Positions 26,365 through 34,730 of a stretch of DNA of 64,000 bases are shown in pieces. Each line of letters opens with the position of its first letter. Within the stretch, counting starts at the first letter, position 1. Made by a program: the position numbers and the translations under genes. The notes under the pieces are model-generated. The model had not been told where the DNA came from. It searched no databases and saw only the letters and a program-made list of their open reading frames with translations. Source of the DNA: Luteolibacter ambystomatis (GTDB taxonomy: Bacteria; Verrucomicrobiota; Verrucomicrobiia; Verrucomicrobiales; Akkermansiaceae); assembly GCF_018137965.1 (NCBI RefSeq), contig NZ_CP073100.1, positions 620,001 through 684,000 of the forward strand. The letters are read 5' to 3'.

Positions 26365-27858
26365 ATGAAGCGTCTCGTCCAGATCCATCCCGAAGACAAT
26401 GTGGCTGTCGCACCGGAGGCCGTTTCCGCTGGAACGGCGGAGGGTGCGCTGGTGTTGGAAGACATCCCGGCCGGGCACAAGGCCGCGTTGTGCGATCTCG
26501 CTGCAGGCGAGCGAGTGATCAAGTACGGCTTTCCCATCGGCGTGACCACCGAGGCGGTGAAGGCCGGAGCACATGTGCATTCCCACAATCTCAAGACGGG
26601 CCTTGGTGAAGATACCGAATTGTCATGGCGGCCGGTTCCTGCCGATGCCTCTCCTGTCGCGGGAGATGTTCCCGTCTTCATGGGCTTCCGCCGTTCCGAT
26701 GGTCGCGCCGCGACACGCAATGAGATCTGGATCATCAATACGGTGGCCTGCGTGAACGTGCCGAGCCAGCGCATTGCGGAAACCGCCGCCCGCGAACTGG
26801 TGGTGCCGGGTGGTGCGATCGATGGCATCCACGCGTTCACTCATCCGTATGGTTGCTCCCAGCTCGGCGATGACCTCGGCCATACGCGTAAGATCCTGTC
26901 AGGCCTCGTTCGTCATCCCAATGCGGCGGCAGTGCTGATTCTCGGCCTGGGTTGTGAGAACAACACGCTGAAGGGTTTTCTGCAGGAGGTTGGCGCGCTC
27001 GATCCCACGCGTGTTCGTTTCTTCAATGCCCAGGAAGTGCTCGATGAAGTCGAGGCCGGCGTGGAGGCCGTGCGCGAGCTCGCGGCGGTGGTGGCCACGG
27101 CGAAACGCGAGCCGATCCCCGCGTCCGAACTGGTGCTGGGGATGAAGTGCGGCGGCAGCGATGGCTTCAGCGGCATCACTGCGAATCCCCTGGTCGGGCG
27201 TGTCGCCGACCGTCTTACCGGCTGGGGCGGCACCGCCATCCTGACCGAGGTGCCGGAGATGTTCGGCGCTGAGGCTCCTTTGTTCTCCCGTTGTGACAGC
27301 GGAGAAACGTTCGATCAGGCGGTGGCGATGGTGAATGGGTTCAAGGACTACTTCCGCCGCCACGACGAACCCATCTACGAGAATCCATCTCCCGGCAACA
27401 AGGAGGGCGGCATCACCACGCTGGAGGAGAAATCTCTGGGATGCATCCAGAAGGGTGGCCGCGCTCCGGTGAAGCAGGTGATCGGCTATGGTGAACCCGC
27501 CCGTCAGGGGCTCGGCGGTCTCTGTCTCGTACAGGCTCCCGGCAATGATGGTGTTTCCGCCACCGCGCTCGCGGCTTCCGGCGCGCATTGCATTCTCTTT
27601 ACGACGGGCCGGGGTACGCCACTTGGCGTACCAGTGCCCACCTTGAAGATCGCGTCCAATCACGCGCTGGCCGCACGCAAGCCCGGGTGGATCGATTTCG
27701 ATGCCGGCCAGCTTCTCGATCCGGATGTGGATCCCGAAGTGGTCACGTCCGGACTGATGGCTGTGATCCTCGATGTGGCGAGTGGTCGGCGCCTGGCACG
27801 CAATGAGGTCAACGGCTTCCGCGAGATCACGATCTGGAAGCAAGGAGTAACGCTTTGA
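26365..27858 (+). CDS. uxaA: Altronate dehydratase
   Basis: The product has 497 residues, full length for UxaA. An N-terminal SAF-like domain (RLVQIHPEDNVAVAPEAV ... GHKAALCDLAAGERVIKYG) is joined to the galactarate dehydratase/altronate hydrolase core (NTVACVNVPSQRIAE, HPYGCSQLGDD, LGCENNT, MKCGGSDGFSGITANP, EVPEMFGAE, TTGRGTPLG). It dehydrates D-altronate to 2-keto-3-deoxy-D-gluconate in the cytosol, using Fe2+ or similar metal in the family. It follows the aldo/keto reductase by 32 bp and precedes uxaB by 24 bp, and the three are clearly one operon. Galactarate or other aldonates are possible alternative substrates within the superfamily, but the adjacent uxaB favours altronate. Confidence 0.92.
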   Translation: MKRLVQIHPEDNVAVAPEAVSAGTAEGALVLEDIPAGHKAALCDLAAGERVIKYGFPIGVTTEAVKAGAHVHSHNLKTGLGEDTELSWRPVPADASPVAGDVPVFMGFRRSDGRAATRNEIWIINTVACVNVPSQRIAETAARELVVPGGAIDGIHAFTHPYGCSQLGDDLGHTRKILSGLVRHPNAAAVLILGLGCENNTLKGFLQEVGALDPTRVRFFNAQEVLDEVEAGVEAVRELAAVVATAKREPIPASELVLGMKCGGSDGFSGITANPLVGRVADRLTGWGGTAILTEVPEMFGAEAPLFSRCDSGETFDQAVAMVNGFKDYFRRHDEPIYENPSPGNKEGGITTLEEKSLGCIQKGGRAPVKQVIGYGEPARQGLGGLCLVQAPGNDGVSATALAASGAHCILFTTGRGTPLGVPVPTLKIASNHALAARKPGWIDFDAGQLLDPDVDPEVVTSGLMAVILDVASGRRLARNEVNGFREITIWKQGVTL

Positions 27859-27882
27859 AATCACATGCCGTCCTTTTTCTGA

Positions 27883-28986
27883 ATGTCACTGCCTGAGACC
27901 ATCCTCCAATTCGGTGCTGGAAATTTCCTCCGGGCCTTTGCCGATTTCTTCATCGCCGGGGCGAATCGTGGATCGAATCCGCCAGGCAAAATCGTGGTCG
28001 TGCAATCCACTGGCATCGAACGTGCGGAGGCGCTCAACCGTGCGGGCGGCCGTTATCATGTGGCGGTGCGCGGAGTGCTGGATGGTGCGGTGGTCGATGA
28101 AACCGTGGAGGTGGATTCGATTTCACGCGCGCTGCATGCAGGCACGCAGTGGGACGAGGTGCTGGCCTTCGCGGTGACGCCGGAATTGAAATGGATTTTC
28201 TCCAACACCACCGAGGCGGGGTTTGTGCTGGATGACACCGATGTGGCGAATGGCCCCGCTGCGCCGGTGTCGTTTCCGGCCAAGCTGCTAGCTGTTCTCC
28301 TTGCCCGTTATGAGGCAGGCCGACCCGGGGTCACCGTGCTGCCGTGTGAGTTGATTGAGAACAATGCGGCGCGTCTTTTGGGACTGGTGCGTGCCCAGGC
28401 CACGCGCTGGTCCGTGGATCACCGCGCATGGGTGTGGATCTCCGAAGAATGCCGCTGGCTGAACAATCTGGTGGATCGCATCGTGCCCGGCGCTCCCGCG
28501 GAGCATCCCTTGCTGGAGAGTGATCCCTTGTTGCTCGCGGCGGAGCCGTTCGCTTTTTGGGCGATCGAAGATCCACAAGGCTGTGGTTTCGATCATCCGG
28601 CGATCACCGCGTGCGATGACATCTCTTCCTATTACCTGCGGAAGGTGCGCATCCTGAATGGCGCCCATAGCGCGCTGGTATGCCGTGCCCTGCCGATGGG
28701 CATCGAAACCGTGCGCGAAGCTGTCGAGCATTCCGAGGTCGGTCCCTGGTTGGAGAGGCTGCTGTTCACCGAGATCGTCCCGGCGCTCGAAGGGCGTTGC
28801 GAAGATCCGGAAGGTTTCGCGCGCGCCACCTTGGACCGCTTCCGCAATCCCTTCTTCGATCACCGCCTCTCGGCCATCGCTCTCAATCATGAGGCGAAGA
28901 TCGCCGTGCGCCTCGTTCCCACGTTCACCGAATATCGCGAACGCTTCGGCTGCGAACCTGAAATCCTCACCACTATCCTCCCATGA
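27883..28986 (+). CDS. uxaB: Tagaturonate reductase (mannitol dehydrogenase family)
   Basis: The product has 367 residues. A Rossmann start (ILQFGAGNFLRAFADFFI), LNNLVDRIVPG and the C-terminal-domain signature KVRILNGAHSALV identify the polyol/uronate oxidoreductase family. UxaB reduces D-tagaturonate to D-altronate with NADH. It is shorter than the ~480-residue E. coli enzyme but has all recognisable core elements, so I take it as a compact form rather than a truncation. Its stop overlaps the start of the next dehydrogenase by four bases (ATGA), which suggests translational coupling. UxuB (fructuronate reductase) belongs to the same family; the uxaA neighbour and the LgoD-like enzyme support tagaturonate. 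Confidence 0.85.
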   Translation: MSLPETILQFGAGNFLRAFADFFIAGANRGSNPPGKIVVVQSTGIERAEALNRAGGRYHVAVRGVLDGAVVDETVEVDSISRALHAGTQWDEVLAFAVTPELKWIFSNTTEAGFVLDDTDVANGPAAPVSFPAKLLAVLLARYEAGRPGVTVLPCELIENNAARLLGLVRAQATRWSVDHRAWVWISEECRWLNNLVDRIVPGAPAEHPLLESDPLLLAAEPFAFWAIEDPQGCGFDHPAITACDDISSYYLRKVRILNGAHSALVCRALPMGIETVREAVEHSEVGPWLERLLFTEIVPALEGRCEDPEGFARATLDRFRNPFFDHRLSAIALNHEAKIAVRLVPTFTEYRERFGCEPEILTTILP

Positions 28987-30002
28987 AGACGCTCGTCCTC
29001 CGCGAACCCGGCCAGATTGCTCTCGATGTTTCCACCGAACCCGCCGCGCCAGCTCCCGGCGAAGCCCTTGTGAAAGTGCATCGCGTCGGCGTCTGCGGCA
29101 CCGACATCCATGCCTTCCGTGGCAAGCAGCCTTTCTTCAGCTATCCACGCGTGCTCGGCCACGAGCTCGGGGTGGAAGTGTTGGCCGTGGGTGAAGGTGT
29201 GGCAAACGTGAAGCCCGGCTACCGTTGTTCGGTCGAGCCCTACATCAACTGCGACACCTGCGTGGCCTGCCGGAAAGGAAAAGGAAACTGCTGCACGCGC
29301 ATCCAGGTGATCGGAGTGCATGCGGATGGCGGCATGCGTGAGCGCATCATCCTGCCTGCACGGAAGCTGCATCCTTCCGCCAAGCTTTCCTACGATCAGC
29401 TCGCGCTCGTTGAGACGCTCGGCATCGGCGCGCATGCGGTGCAGCGGTCCGGTCTTCAGAAGGATGAGTTCGCTCTGGTCATTGGCGCAGGCCCCATCGG
29501 CTTGGCCGCGATGCAGTTCGCCGTGGAAGCCGGTGCGAAAACCATCGTTCTGGACATCAATGAAGCCCGTCTGGAGTTCTGCCAAAAGCAGCTCGGCGTC
29601 CAGCACGCGATCAATGGCCGCACGGAGGATGTTCTCGAACGTCTCATGGAAATCACCAACGGTGACTTGCCGGATGTGGTCTTCGATGCCACCGGCAACG
29701 CCGCCTCAATGATGAAGTCCTTCGAATACCCGGCTCACGGCGGGCGGCTGGTGTTCATCGGCCTCTTCGTGGGTGAGGTGACGTTCGATGATCCGAATTT
29801 CCATCGTCGCGAACTGACATTGCTCGCGAGCCGGAATGCGAATCCGGAAGATTTCGGCCGCATCATCGGGCTCATCGAAAGCGGCCGCATCAATACGCTG
29901 CCATGGATCACCCATCGCGCCACTGTCGAGGAAGTGCCGGGCTTGTTCGAGTCCTGGACCAAGCCCGAGACCGGCGTCCTGAAGGCGATGATCGGATTCT
30001 AA
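28983..30002 (+). CDS. lgoD: Zinc-dependent dehydrogenase, L-galactonate 5-dehydrogenase type
   Basis: The product has 339 residues of the medium-chain alcohol dehydrogenase family. Catalytic zinc ligands are Cys38 (GVCGTDIHAF) and His60-Glu61 (GHE). Structural zinc cysteines are 90, 93, 96 and 104. The NAD-binding motif is GAGPIGLAAMQ. The stretch GKQPFFSYPRVLGHE and the later GLFVGEVTFDDPNFHRRE, with SRNANPEDF, closely recall E. coli LgoD (YjjN), which oxidises L-galactonate to D-tagaturonate, the UxaB substrate. It overlaps uxaB by four bases and is the last gene of the operon. Family members also act on other polyols and aldonates, so the substrate rests on similarity plus context. Confidence 0.85.
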   Translation: MKTLVLREPGQIALDVSTEPAAPAPGEALVKVHRVGVCGTDIHAFRGKQPFFSYPRVLGHELGVEVLAVGEGVANVKPGYRCSVEPYINCDTCVACRKGKGNCCTRIQVIGVHADGGMRERIILPARKLHPSAKLSYDQLALVETLGIGAHAVQRSGLQKDEFALVIGAGPIGLAAMQFAVEAGAKTIVLDINEARLEFCQKQLGVQHAINGRTEDVLERLMEITNGDLPDVVFDATGNAASMMKSFEYPAHGGRLVFIGLFVGEVTFDDPNFHRRELTLLASRNANPEDFGRIIGLIESGRINTLPWITHRATVEEVPGLFESWTKPETGVLKAMIGF

Positions 30003-30009
30003 GTCCGTC

Positions 30010-32331
30010 TTATTTTCCGAACCGGAATACCAGCGTGGTGCGCGGCGCGACCTTAGCTGCGGTGCCCGGCTTGAGATCCTTGCGACCGGTGACCAGTTCG
30101 GTCGCATCGCCGGAGTCTTCGGGGACTCTCACGTCGAAGGTCTTGTCCTTCGACATGTTCATCGCCACGAAGTACGGACCGTAACGCATCTGGTAGAAGT
30201 CGCCGCGTCCCGCGTGGATGTTCTCCTCGCCGGCCTTGAACGGGATGCCATCCGGGATCCTGGCAATCGGCAGCTTCTCGCCGGTATGGGCGGATTGGAC
30301 CGTGTCCGGATAGCGGTGCCCGCCGTTGGCGAAGCCGAAGTCGGTCCAGTTCGGACGTGTATATTCCATGCCGCTCTGCGTGTACGCGGTTTCCTGCCGG
30401 ACCACTGCCACGCGATCGTATTCGGGTGTCAGGTAGTGCACGCGGGCGAGAAAGTTCACCGCATGACGCGCGCGCCAGTAAAGGGAGGCATAGAAGATCT
30501 CGTTGCCGCGCTTGATGGCCACCACGCCATCCTCTTCATCGCTGAAGACGTAGTCCGGCTCGCTCCACGTCAGCGGCAGGCGGGATTTTGAGGCGGGCTG
30601 GGATTTGATCAGTTCGTATTCCTCGGGAACCCGCAGTAGTCCCGCCGTGATGCGGAATCCCTTGCCTTCCACCTGCTCCGCGATGGAATGGAAATACTGG
30701 TTGTCCGCGAACATCTGCTGGCAGTAGCCGATCAGCGCCGGATCGAGCGTCAGGGAGGCAGCTTCCAATGGCGAGCCATCCCATGACGGGCGCTGGGCAT
30801 AGGCCACATCTCCGGGCGAATGCGTGTCCCGCCAGCCGACCGCTGTTTCCTGAACCATGGCGCGATGGCCCCCTTCATCGAGCATCGGATAGCGGAAGGG
30901 CGCGCGGGCGCGGGCGATGCGGATGAGCTGCGCCTTGATGTCGGGGTCCCCCGGCTTGCCCCAGGCGGGAGCGGTGCCTTCATAGATCTGGCAGACCCAA
31001 TCGATCACCTCGCCGTAGTTGCCCACGAATCCAAGTTCGCGGGTCAGTCCCTTGCGGGTGAGCTGGAGGTAGTCATTGCCGAGCGGCAGCGTGGGCTTGC
31101 CATTCACCTCGCTGCCCAGCCACGGATCGAGCCCGATGGATTCGCGCAGGTAACGCAGCGCCTGCTTCTCGGGCAACGCCTTCTCCGGACTCAGCACGGC
31201 GATGCCACGGTTGGCGAGGTAGATGCCATAGAGATCGTTGATCATCGATTGGTTCGTGTACTGCCGCCGGTGTTCGCGGTGCCAGTCGCGGCAGTGGAGA
31301 AGCATGTCCGTGTAGGCCTCACGGCGAGGGATGGAGCCACCGCTTCCGTCATCGATGGTTTCGCCCAGCGTGGGCTTGAGCTGCTCCGCCAGCAGGGAGA
31401 TCACCTGGCCCGCCGGGCCGTAGCCGAACCAATCGGGATTGTAGGTGGAGGGTTCCGCCTCCGCCAGTTTCGGGTCCTTCTTGTAGGCGCGGTAGAGGTT
31501 GTCGAGGGATCGCTGGACCTGTGTGATGGCCTCGGGCTTTCCCGCCGCTGCGGTCCATTGGATGAAATAGGACTTGGCCAGAAACAGGGTCTGCATCTGA
31601 TTCGGCATCCGGTCCGGCTTCAGCAGATTGACGAGCTCGTAGTTCACCCGTTGCTTGACCTTCCCGATGACTTCTTCGCCCGGCTCCTTGCGCAGCGGAG
31701 CATCCTTCGGATATACGCCCTGTTTTTCGTCCGCGGGCGGGGTGAAGCAGCCATCCGTATGGGTGTGGATCGCGTAGATGCCGCGGGTAGCTTCCGTCAT
31801 CGGCTTCTGGTATTCCTCGAAGGATCTGCCGTAGTTCCAGATGGAGCCGTTGCTCTGGATGGTCACTTCCACCGATTGGCGGCCTTTGGTAAGATCCATG
31901 GGCAGTGGCAGGGTCTTGTAGCAGAAGCGCCCGTTGTAGGTCGGTGCATCGGTGCCGACATCCAGGCAATCGTAGTCGCCGAGGTGGCGGTAGCCGACCT
32001 GCTTTCCATCCACCTCCAGCATGAGCAGGTTGTGGTTCACGTCCGAGCCCCAGAAGCGGACGGTGACATAGTTCTGTAGCGTGGCATCCACCTTCAGCGT
32101 GCAGGACAGCTTGCCTCCGAACCACGCGGGGCTCTCCAGTGGCAGCAACCGCCGGGCGGGTAGATCGAGGCCACCCGTGAAAGTTTCGGCATGGTCGGAT
32201 TTGAAGCTGTGAGCCGCTTCGGACGCGGGCGAACCGAGGGCGACGGTGTCGAGTGTCTCTGCGGACAATCCGCCTGCGGCGGACAAAAGGACGGCAATTA
32301 CAAGATGGGGACTGGAGAAGAAGGTGGCCAT
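30010..32331 (-). CDS. Large secreted protein of unrecognised family inside the sugar cluster
   Basis: The product has 773 residues with a signal peptide (MATFFSSPHLVIAVLLSAAGGLSA). Residues ~25-190 are beta-rich (CTLKVDATLQNYVTVRFWGSD, LLMLEVDGKQVGYRHLG) and look like a sandwich domain. Residues ~240-560 are mainly helical with conserved-looking aromatic and His segments (HCRDWHREHRRQYTNQSM, GYGPAGQVI, GWRDTHSPGD), as in alpha/alpha toroid glycosidases or lyases. Residues ~590-773 are beta-rich (DGVVAIKRGNEIFYASLYWR). This order recalls heparinase-like lyases and toroid glycosidases, but I cannot match it to a family. It is convergent with lgoD (8 bp apart) and divergent from eda, so it sits within the cluster and may release the sugar the cluster consumes. 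Reaction unknown. Confidence 0.75.
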   Translation of the reverse strand: MATFFSSPHLVIAVLLSAAGGLSAETLDTVALGSPASEAAHSFKSDHAETFTGGLDLPARRLLPLESPAWFGGKLSCTLKVDATLQNYVTVRFWGSDVNHNLLMLEVDGKQVGYRHLGDYDCLDVGTDAPTYNGRFCYKTLPLPMDLTKGRQSVEVTIQSNGSIWNYGRSFEEYQKPMTEATRGIYAIHTHTDGCFTPPADEKQGVYPKDAPLRKEPGEEVIGKVKQRVNYELVNLLKPDRMPNQMQTLFLAKSYFIQWTAAAGKPEAITQVQRSLDNLYRAYKKDPKLAEAEPSTYNPDWFGYGPAGQVISLLAEQLKPTLGETIDDGSGGSIPRREAYTDMLLHCRDWHREHRRQYTNQSMINDLYGIYLANRGIAVLSPEKALPEKQALRYLRESIGLDPWLGSEVNGKPTLPLGNDYLQLTRKGLTRELGFVGNYGEVIDWVCQIYEGTAPAWGKPGDPDIKAQLIRIARARAPFRYPMLDEGGHRAMVQETAVGWRDTHSPGDVAYAQRPSWDGSPLEAASLTLDPALIGYCQQMFADNQYFHSIAEQVEGKGFRITAGLLRVPEEYELIKSQPASKSRLPLTWSEPDYVFSDEEDGVVAIKRGNEIFYASLYWRARHAVNFLARVHYLTPEYDRVAVVRQETAYTQSGMEYTRPNWTDFGFANGGHRYPDTVQSAHTGEKLPIARIPDGIPFKAGEENIHAGRGDFYQMRYGPYFVAMNMSKDKTFDVRVPEDSGDATELVTGRKDLKPGTAAKVAPRTTLVFRFGK

Positions 32332-32450
32332 GGAGCGTTTCAGATGATCCCTTAACGAGCCGCCATGGCAAATTCCGTCATCCAGCGACTTGTACTTTTG
32401 TTCAGTGGCGCGGTGTGATTCATTCGGTCAAATTTCGACACGCTCTATTC

Positions 32451-33080
32451 ATGATCGACCGCATTCTCGCCAAACGCATCGTCCCGGTGATCGTCCTCGA
32501 TGATCCCGCCTCAGCCGAACCTCTGGCCGAAGCCCTGCTCGCGGGCGGCCTTGATATCATGGAGGTTACTTTCCGCACCGCGGCTGCGGAAGAGTCCATT
32601 CGCAGGATCTCCGCGCGTTTTCCGGAGATTCTGGTGGGAGCGGGAACCTTGCTGGAAATCGAGCAGGTGAAGCGCGCGAAGGACGCTGGTGCCCAATTCG
32701 GCCTGGCTCCGGGATTGAATCCGAAAATCGTGGAGGTGGCCCGGGCGGAAGGAATCCAATTTTCGCCAGGTGTGATGACGCCGAGCGAAGTCGAGCAAGC
32801 CATGGCGCTCGGCTGCAAACTGCTGAAATTTTTTCCGGCGGAGACGGCTGGTGGGGTGGGCATGCTGAAGAATCTCGCGGGTCCTTACGGCCATACCGGC
32901 GTGAAAGTCATCCCGACCGGCGGCATCACCTCGGCCAATCTGGCCAGCTACCTGAAACTGCCGGTGGTGGCCGCGATCGGTGGCTCGTGGTTCGTGGACA
33001 AGGCGCTCATCGCGGCGGGCGATTGGAAGGAAATCACGCGTCTGACCAAGGAGGCGCTTGCCGCGGCGGCCCAGGCTTGA
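32451..33080 (+). CDS. eda: KDPG/KHG aldolase
   Basis: The product has 209 residues, normal for the family. Glu38 (MEVTFRT), Thr66 in GAGTLL and the Schiff-base Lys126 in LLKFFPAE are all present, as is the phosphate-binding IPTGGI. It cleaves 2-keto-3-deoxy-6-phosphogluconate to pyruvate and glyceraldehyde-3-phosphate in the cytosol. The ATG at 32451 is the first that gives the family N-terminus (MIDRILAKRIVPVIV); the frame upstream is junk-like. It is 22 bp upstream of a ROK kinase, with which it forms an operon. With uxaA, uxaB and lgoD upstream it is the terminal step of a hexuronate-type route. Confidence 0.95.
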   Translation: MIDRILAKRIVPVIVLDDPASAEPLAEALLAGGLDIMEVTFRTAAAEESIRRISARFPEILVGAGTLLEIEQVKRAKDAGAQFGLAPGLNPKIVEVARAEGIQFSPGVMTPSEVEQAMALGCKLLKFFPAETAGGVGMLKNLAGPYGHTGVKVIPTGGITSANLASYLKLPVVAAIGGSWFVDKALIAAGDWKEITRLTKEALAAAAQA

Positions 33081-33102
33081 TCGGTTGGTGTCATCCAATC
33101 CG

Positions 33103-33990
33103 ATGACAGAATCGCAGGTAAAACCGGTGGCGGGAATCGAACTGGGCGGCACCAAGACGGTGGTCGCCTGGGGGCTCCCCGATGGCACGATCTACGAGGA
33201 ACATCGTTTTCCCACCACGCAGCCGGATGAGACTTTCACCACCGCTATCGAATGGCTGCGTGAACGCGGCGTACCCGCAGGCATCGGCCTTGCGGCATTC
33301 GGTCCGGTGCGGGTGAATCCCATGGCGTCTGATTTCGGCTCGATGCTGGCCACGCCGAAGGAAGGTTGGCGCGGCTTTTCCATCACAGGTGCGCTGGAGA
33401 AAGCCTTCCCCGGCGTGCCGCTGGTGCTCGATACGGATGTGAATGTGGCCCTTTGGGGGGAGACGGTATTGGGGGCGGCGAAGGGTGCGACGGATGCAGC
33501 CTACATCACCATCGGCACTGGCATCGGTGCGGGGATTCTTTCAGGAGGAAGGCTGGTGCATGGCACGCTTCATCCGGAGTTCGGACATCTCAAGGTCGTG
33601 CGTGCGCCCGGTGATGCGTTCGAAGGCGTGTGTCCGTTCCATGGCGATTGCCTGGAGGGATTGGCGAGTGGGCCGGCCATCGCCGCACGCTGGGGGAAGG
33701 CTGCAGTGGATTTGCCACCGGATCATCCGGCATGGGACATGGAGGCGTGGTATCTCGCTCACGGCATTCTCGCGCTGCTGGCCATCGTTTCGCCCTCGAA
33801 GGTGATCGTCGGTGGCGGAGTCTCGCAGTGTCCGGTGCTGCACGCGACGATCGCGGCGACGTTGAAGGAAGCGGCCGCCGGATATTTCGGCGAGGGCGAC
33901 TTCAGCGACCTTGTTGTTCCGCCACAGCTCGGACAGGAGGCGGGGATTCGCGGGGCATTGCTGCTGGCCGGGTCTCGCGGCGATTCTTGA
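33103..33990 (+). CDS. ROK-family sugar kinase next to eda
   Basis: The product has 295 residues. The start at 33103 (MTESQVKPVAG) precedes the ATP-binding motif GIELGGTKTVVAWG. DTDVNVALWGE carries the catalytic Asp, ITIGTGIGAGI the phosphate loop, and a zinc-binding cluster is seen in GHLKVV...GVCPFHGDCLEGLASGPAI, which is the fructokinase-type ROK pattern. The annotated activity of close relatives is usually fructokinase. Here, however, no fructose enzyme is near, the gene is 22 bp after eda, and the pathway needs a kinase making KDPG from KDG. I infer that it may phosphorylate KDG, replacing the usual PfkB-type KdgK; this is untested. Confidence 0.85.
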   Translation: MTESQVKPVAGIELGGTKTVVAWGLPDGTIYEEHRFPTTQPDETFTTAIEWLRERGVPAGIGLAAFGPVRVNPMASDFGSMLATPKEGWRGFSITGALEKAFPGVPLVLDTDVNVALWGETVLGAAKGATDAAYITIGTGIGAGILSGGRLVHGTLHPEFGHLKVVRAPGDAFEGVCPFHGDCLEGLASGPAIAARWGKAAVDLPPDHPAWDMEAWYLAHGILALLAIVSPSKVIVGGGVSQCPVLHATIAATLKEAAAGYFGEGDFSDLVVPPQLGQEAGIRGALLLAGSRGDS

Positions 33991-34026
33991 AAGAAGGACT
34001 GCCTCTATCGTGGTGAGTCCTCCCGG

Positions 34027-34051
34027 CACGCGAAGCGGAGCCTCGCGCTAC
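34027..34051. repeat. Half copy of the extragenic repeat seen at 9284-9309
   Basis: This 25-bp segment begins cacgcgaagcgg and ends gcctcgcgctac, and aligns with 9284-9309 except for one single-base gap and a few changes. It lies between the ROK kinase and the response regulator, eight bases before the regulator's stop codon. No second arm was found nearby. Confidence 0.6.
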
Positions 34052-34058
34052 CGCACGT

Positions 34059-34688
34059 TCAGCCCTGAAGATACTTCACCACCGCCTCGGTGCGGGATTG
34101 TACGTGCAGCTTGCCATACACCGCGTGCAGATGCGCGCGCACGGTGCTCACGCTGATACCGAGTTGGTCGGCGATTTCCTTGTAGAGCAATCCCTTCGCC
34201 AGACGCGCGAGGATCTCTTGCTCGCGGGGAGTCAGCGATTGCATCTCCGGCGTGGCACGGCGCTCGGGATGGAAATACGTCACCACCTTGCGCGCGATGT
34301 GCGCGGACATCGGCGAGCCACCGTCGATGGCCACTTCGCGGATGGCGGGCAGCAGTTCCGTTGCGGCGCTGCGTTTGAGCAGATAGCCGCTGGCTCCGGA
34401 GCGGAGTGAATCGAAGATCGAATCCGTATCGTCGTAGGTGGTGAGCATGATCACCTGCATCCCGGGGTGAGCCGCCTTGAGGGTGGCCACGCAGGTGATG
34501 CCGGAGGCTCCGGGGAGATTGATGTCCGCGAGCAGCACGTCCGGCACCTGTGCGGGCAGCCCGGCGATGGCATCCTCGGCCGAACCCCACGAGGCGATGC
34601 AGGACATGTCAGCCGCGCGATTGATCAGGGCCACCAGGCTTTCGCGTGTGACCGTATCATCCTCCACAACGGCGACTCGGATATTCAT
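34059..34688 (-). CDS. NarL/LuxR-type response regulator
   Basis: The product has 209 residues. The receiver domain (1-~120) has the acidic pair in VVEDDT, phospho-acceptor Asp55 (LLADINLPG), Thr in MLTTYDD and Lys in YLLKRSA. The output domain (~145-205) is LuxR-type (LTPREQEILARLAKGLLYKEIAD, ISVSTVRAHLHAVYGKL). It lies 42 bp downstream of the sensor kinase gene and is cotranscribed with it. It should bind DNA as a dimer once phosphorylated. Targets are unknown; the adjacent sugar cluster is one possibility. Confidence 0.95.
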   Translation of the reverse strand: MNIRVAVVEDDTVTRESLVALINRAADMSCIASWGSAEDAIAGLPAQVPDVLLADINLPGASGITCVATLKAAHPGMQVIMLTTYDDTDSIFDSLRSGASGYLLKRSAATELLPAIREVAIDGGSPMSAHIARKVVTYFHPERRATPEMQSLTPREQEILARLAKGLLYKEIADQLGISVSTVRAHLHAVYGKLHVQSRTEAVVKYLQG

Positions 34689-34730
34689 GCAACAGATTGT
34701 GAAGCGGAGCGGCTCAATGAACAGGCTTTT

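Noticed and set aside
32332..32450. N-terminal extension of the eda frame to 32253
   Set aside because: The added residues have no family similarity and overlap the start of the divergent secreted-protein gene.
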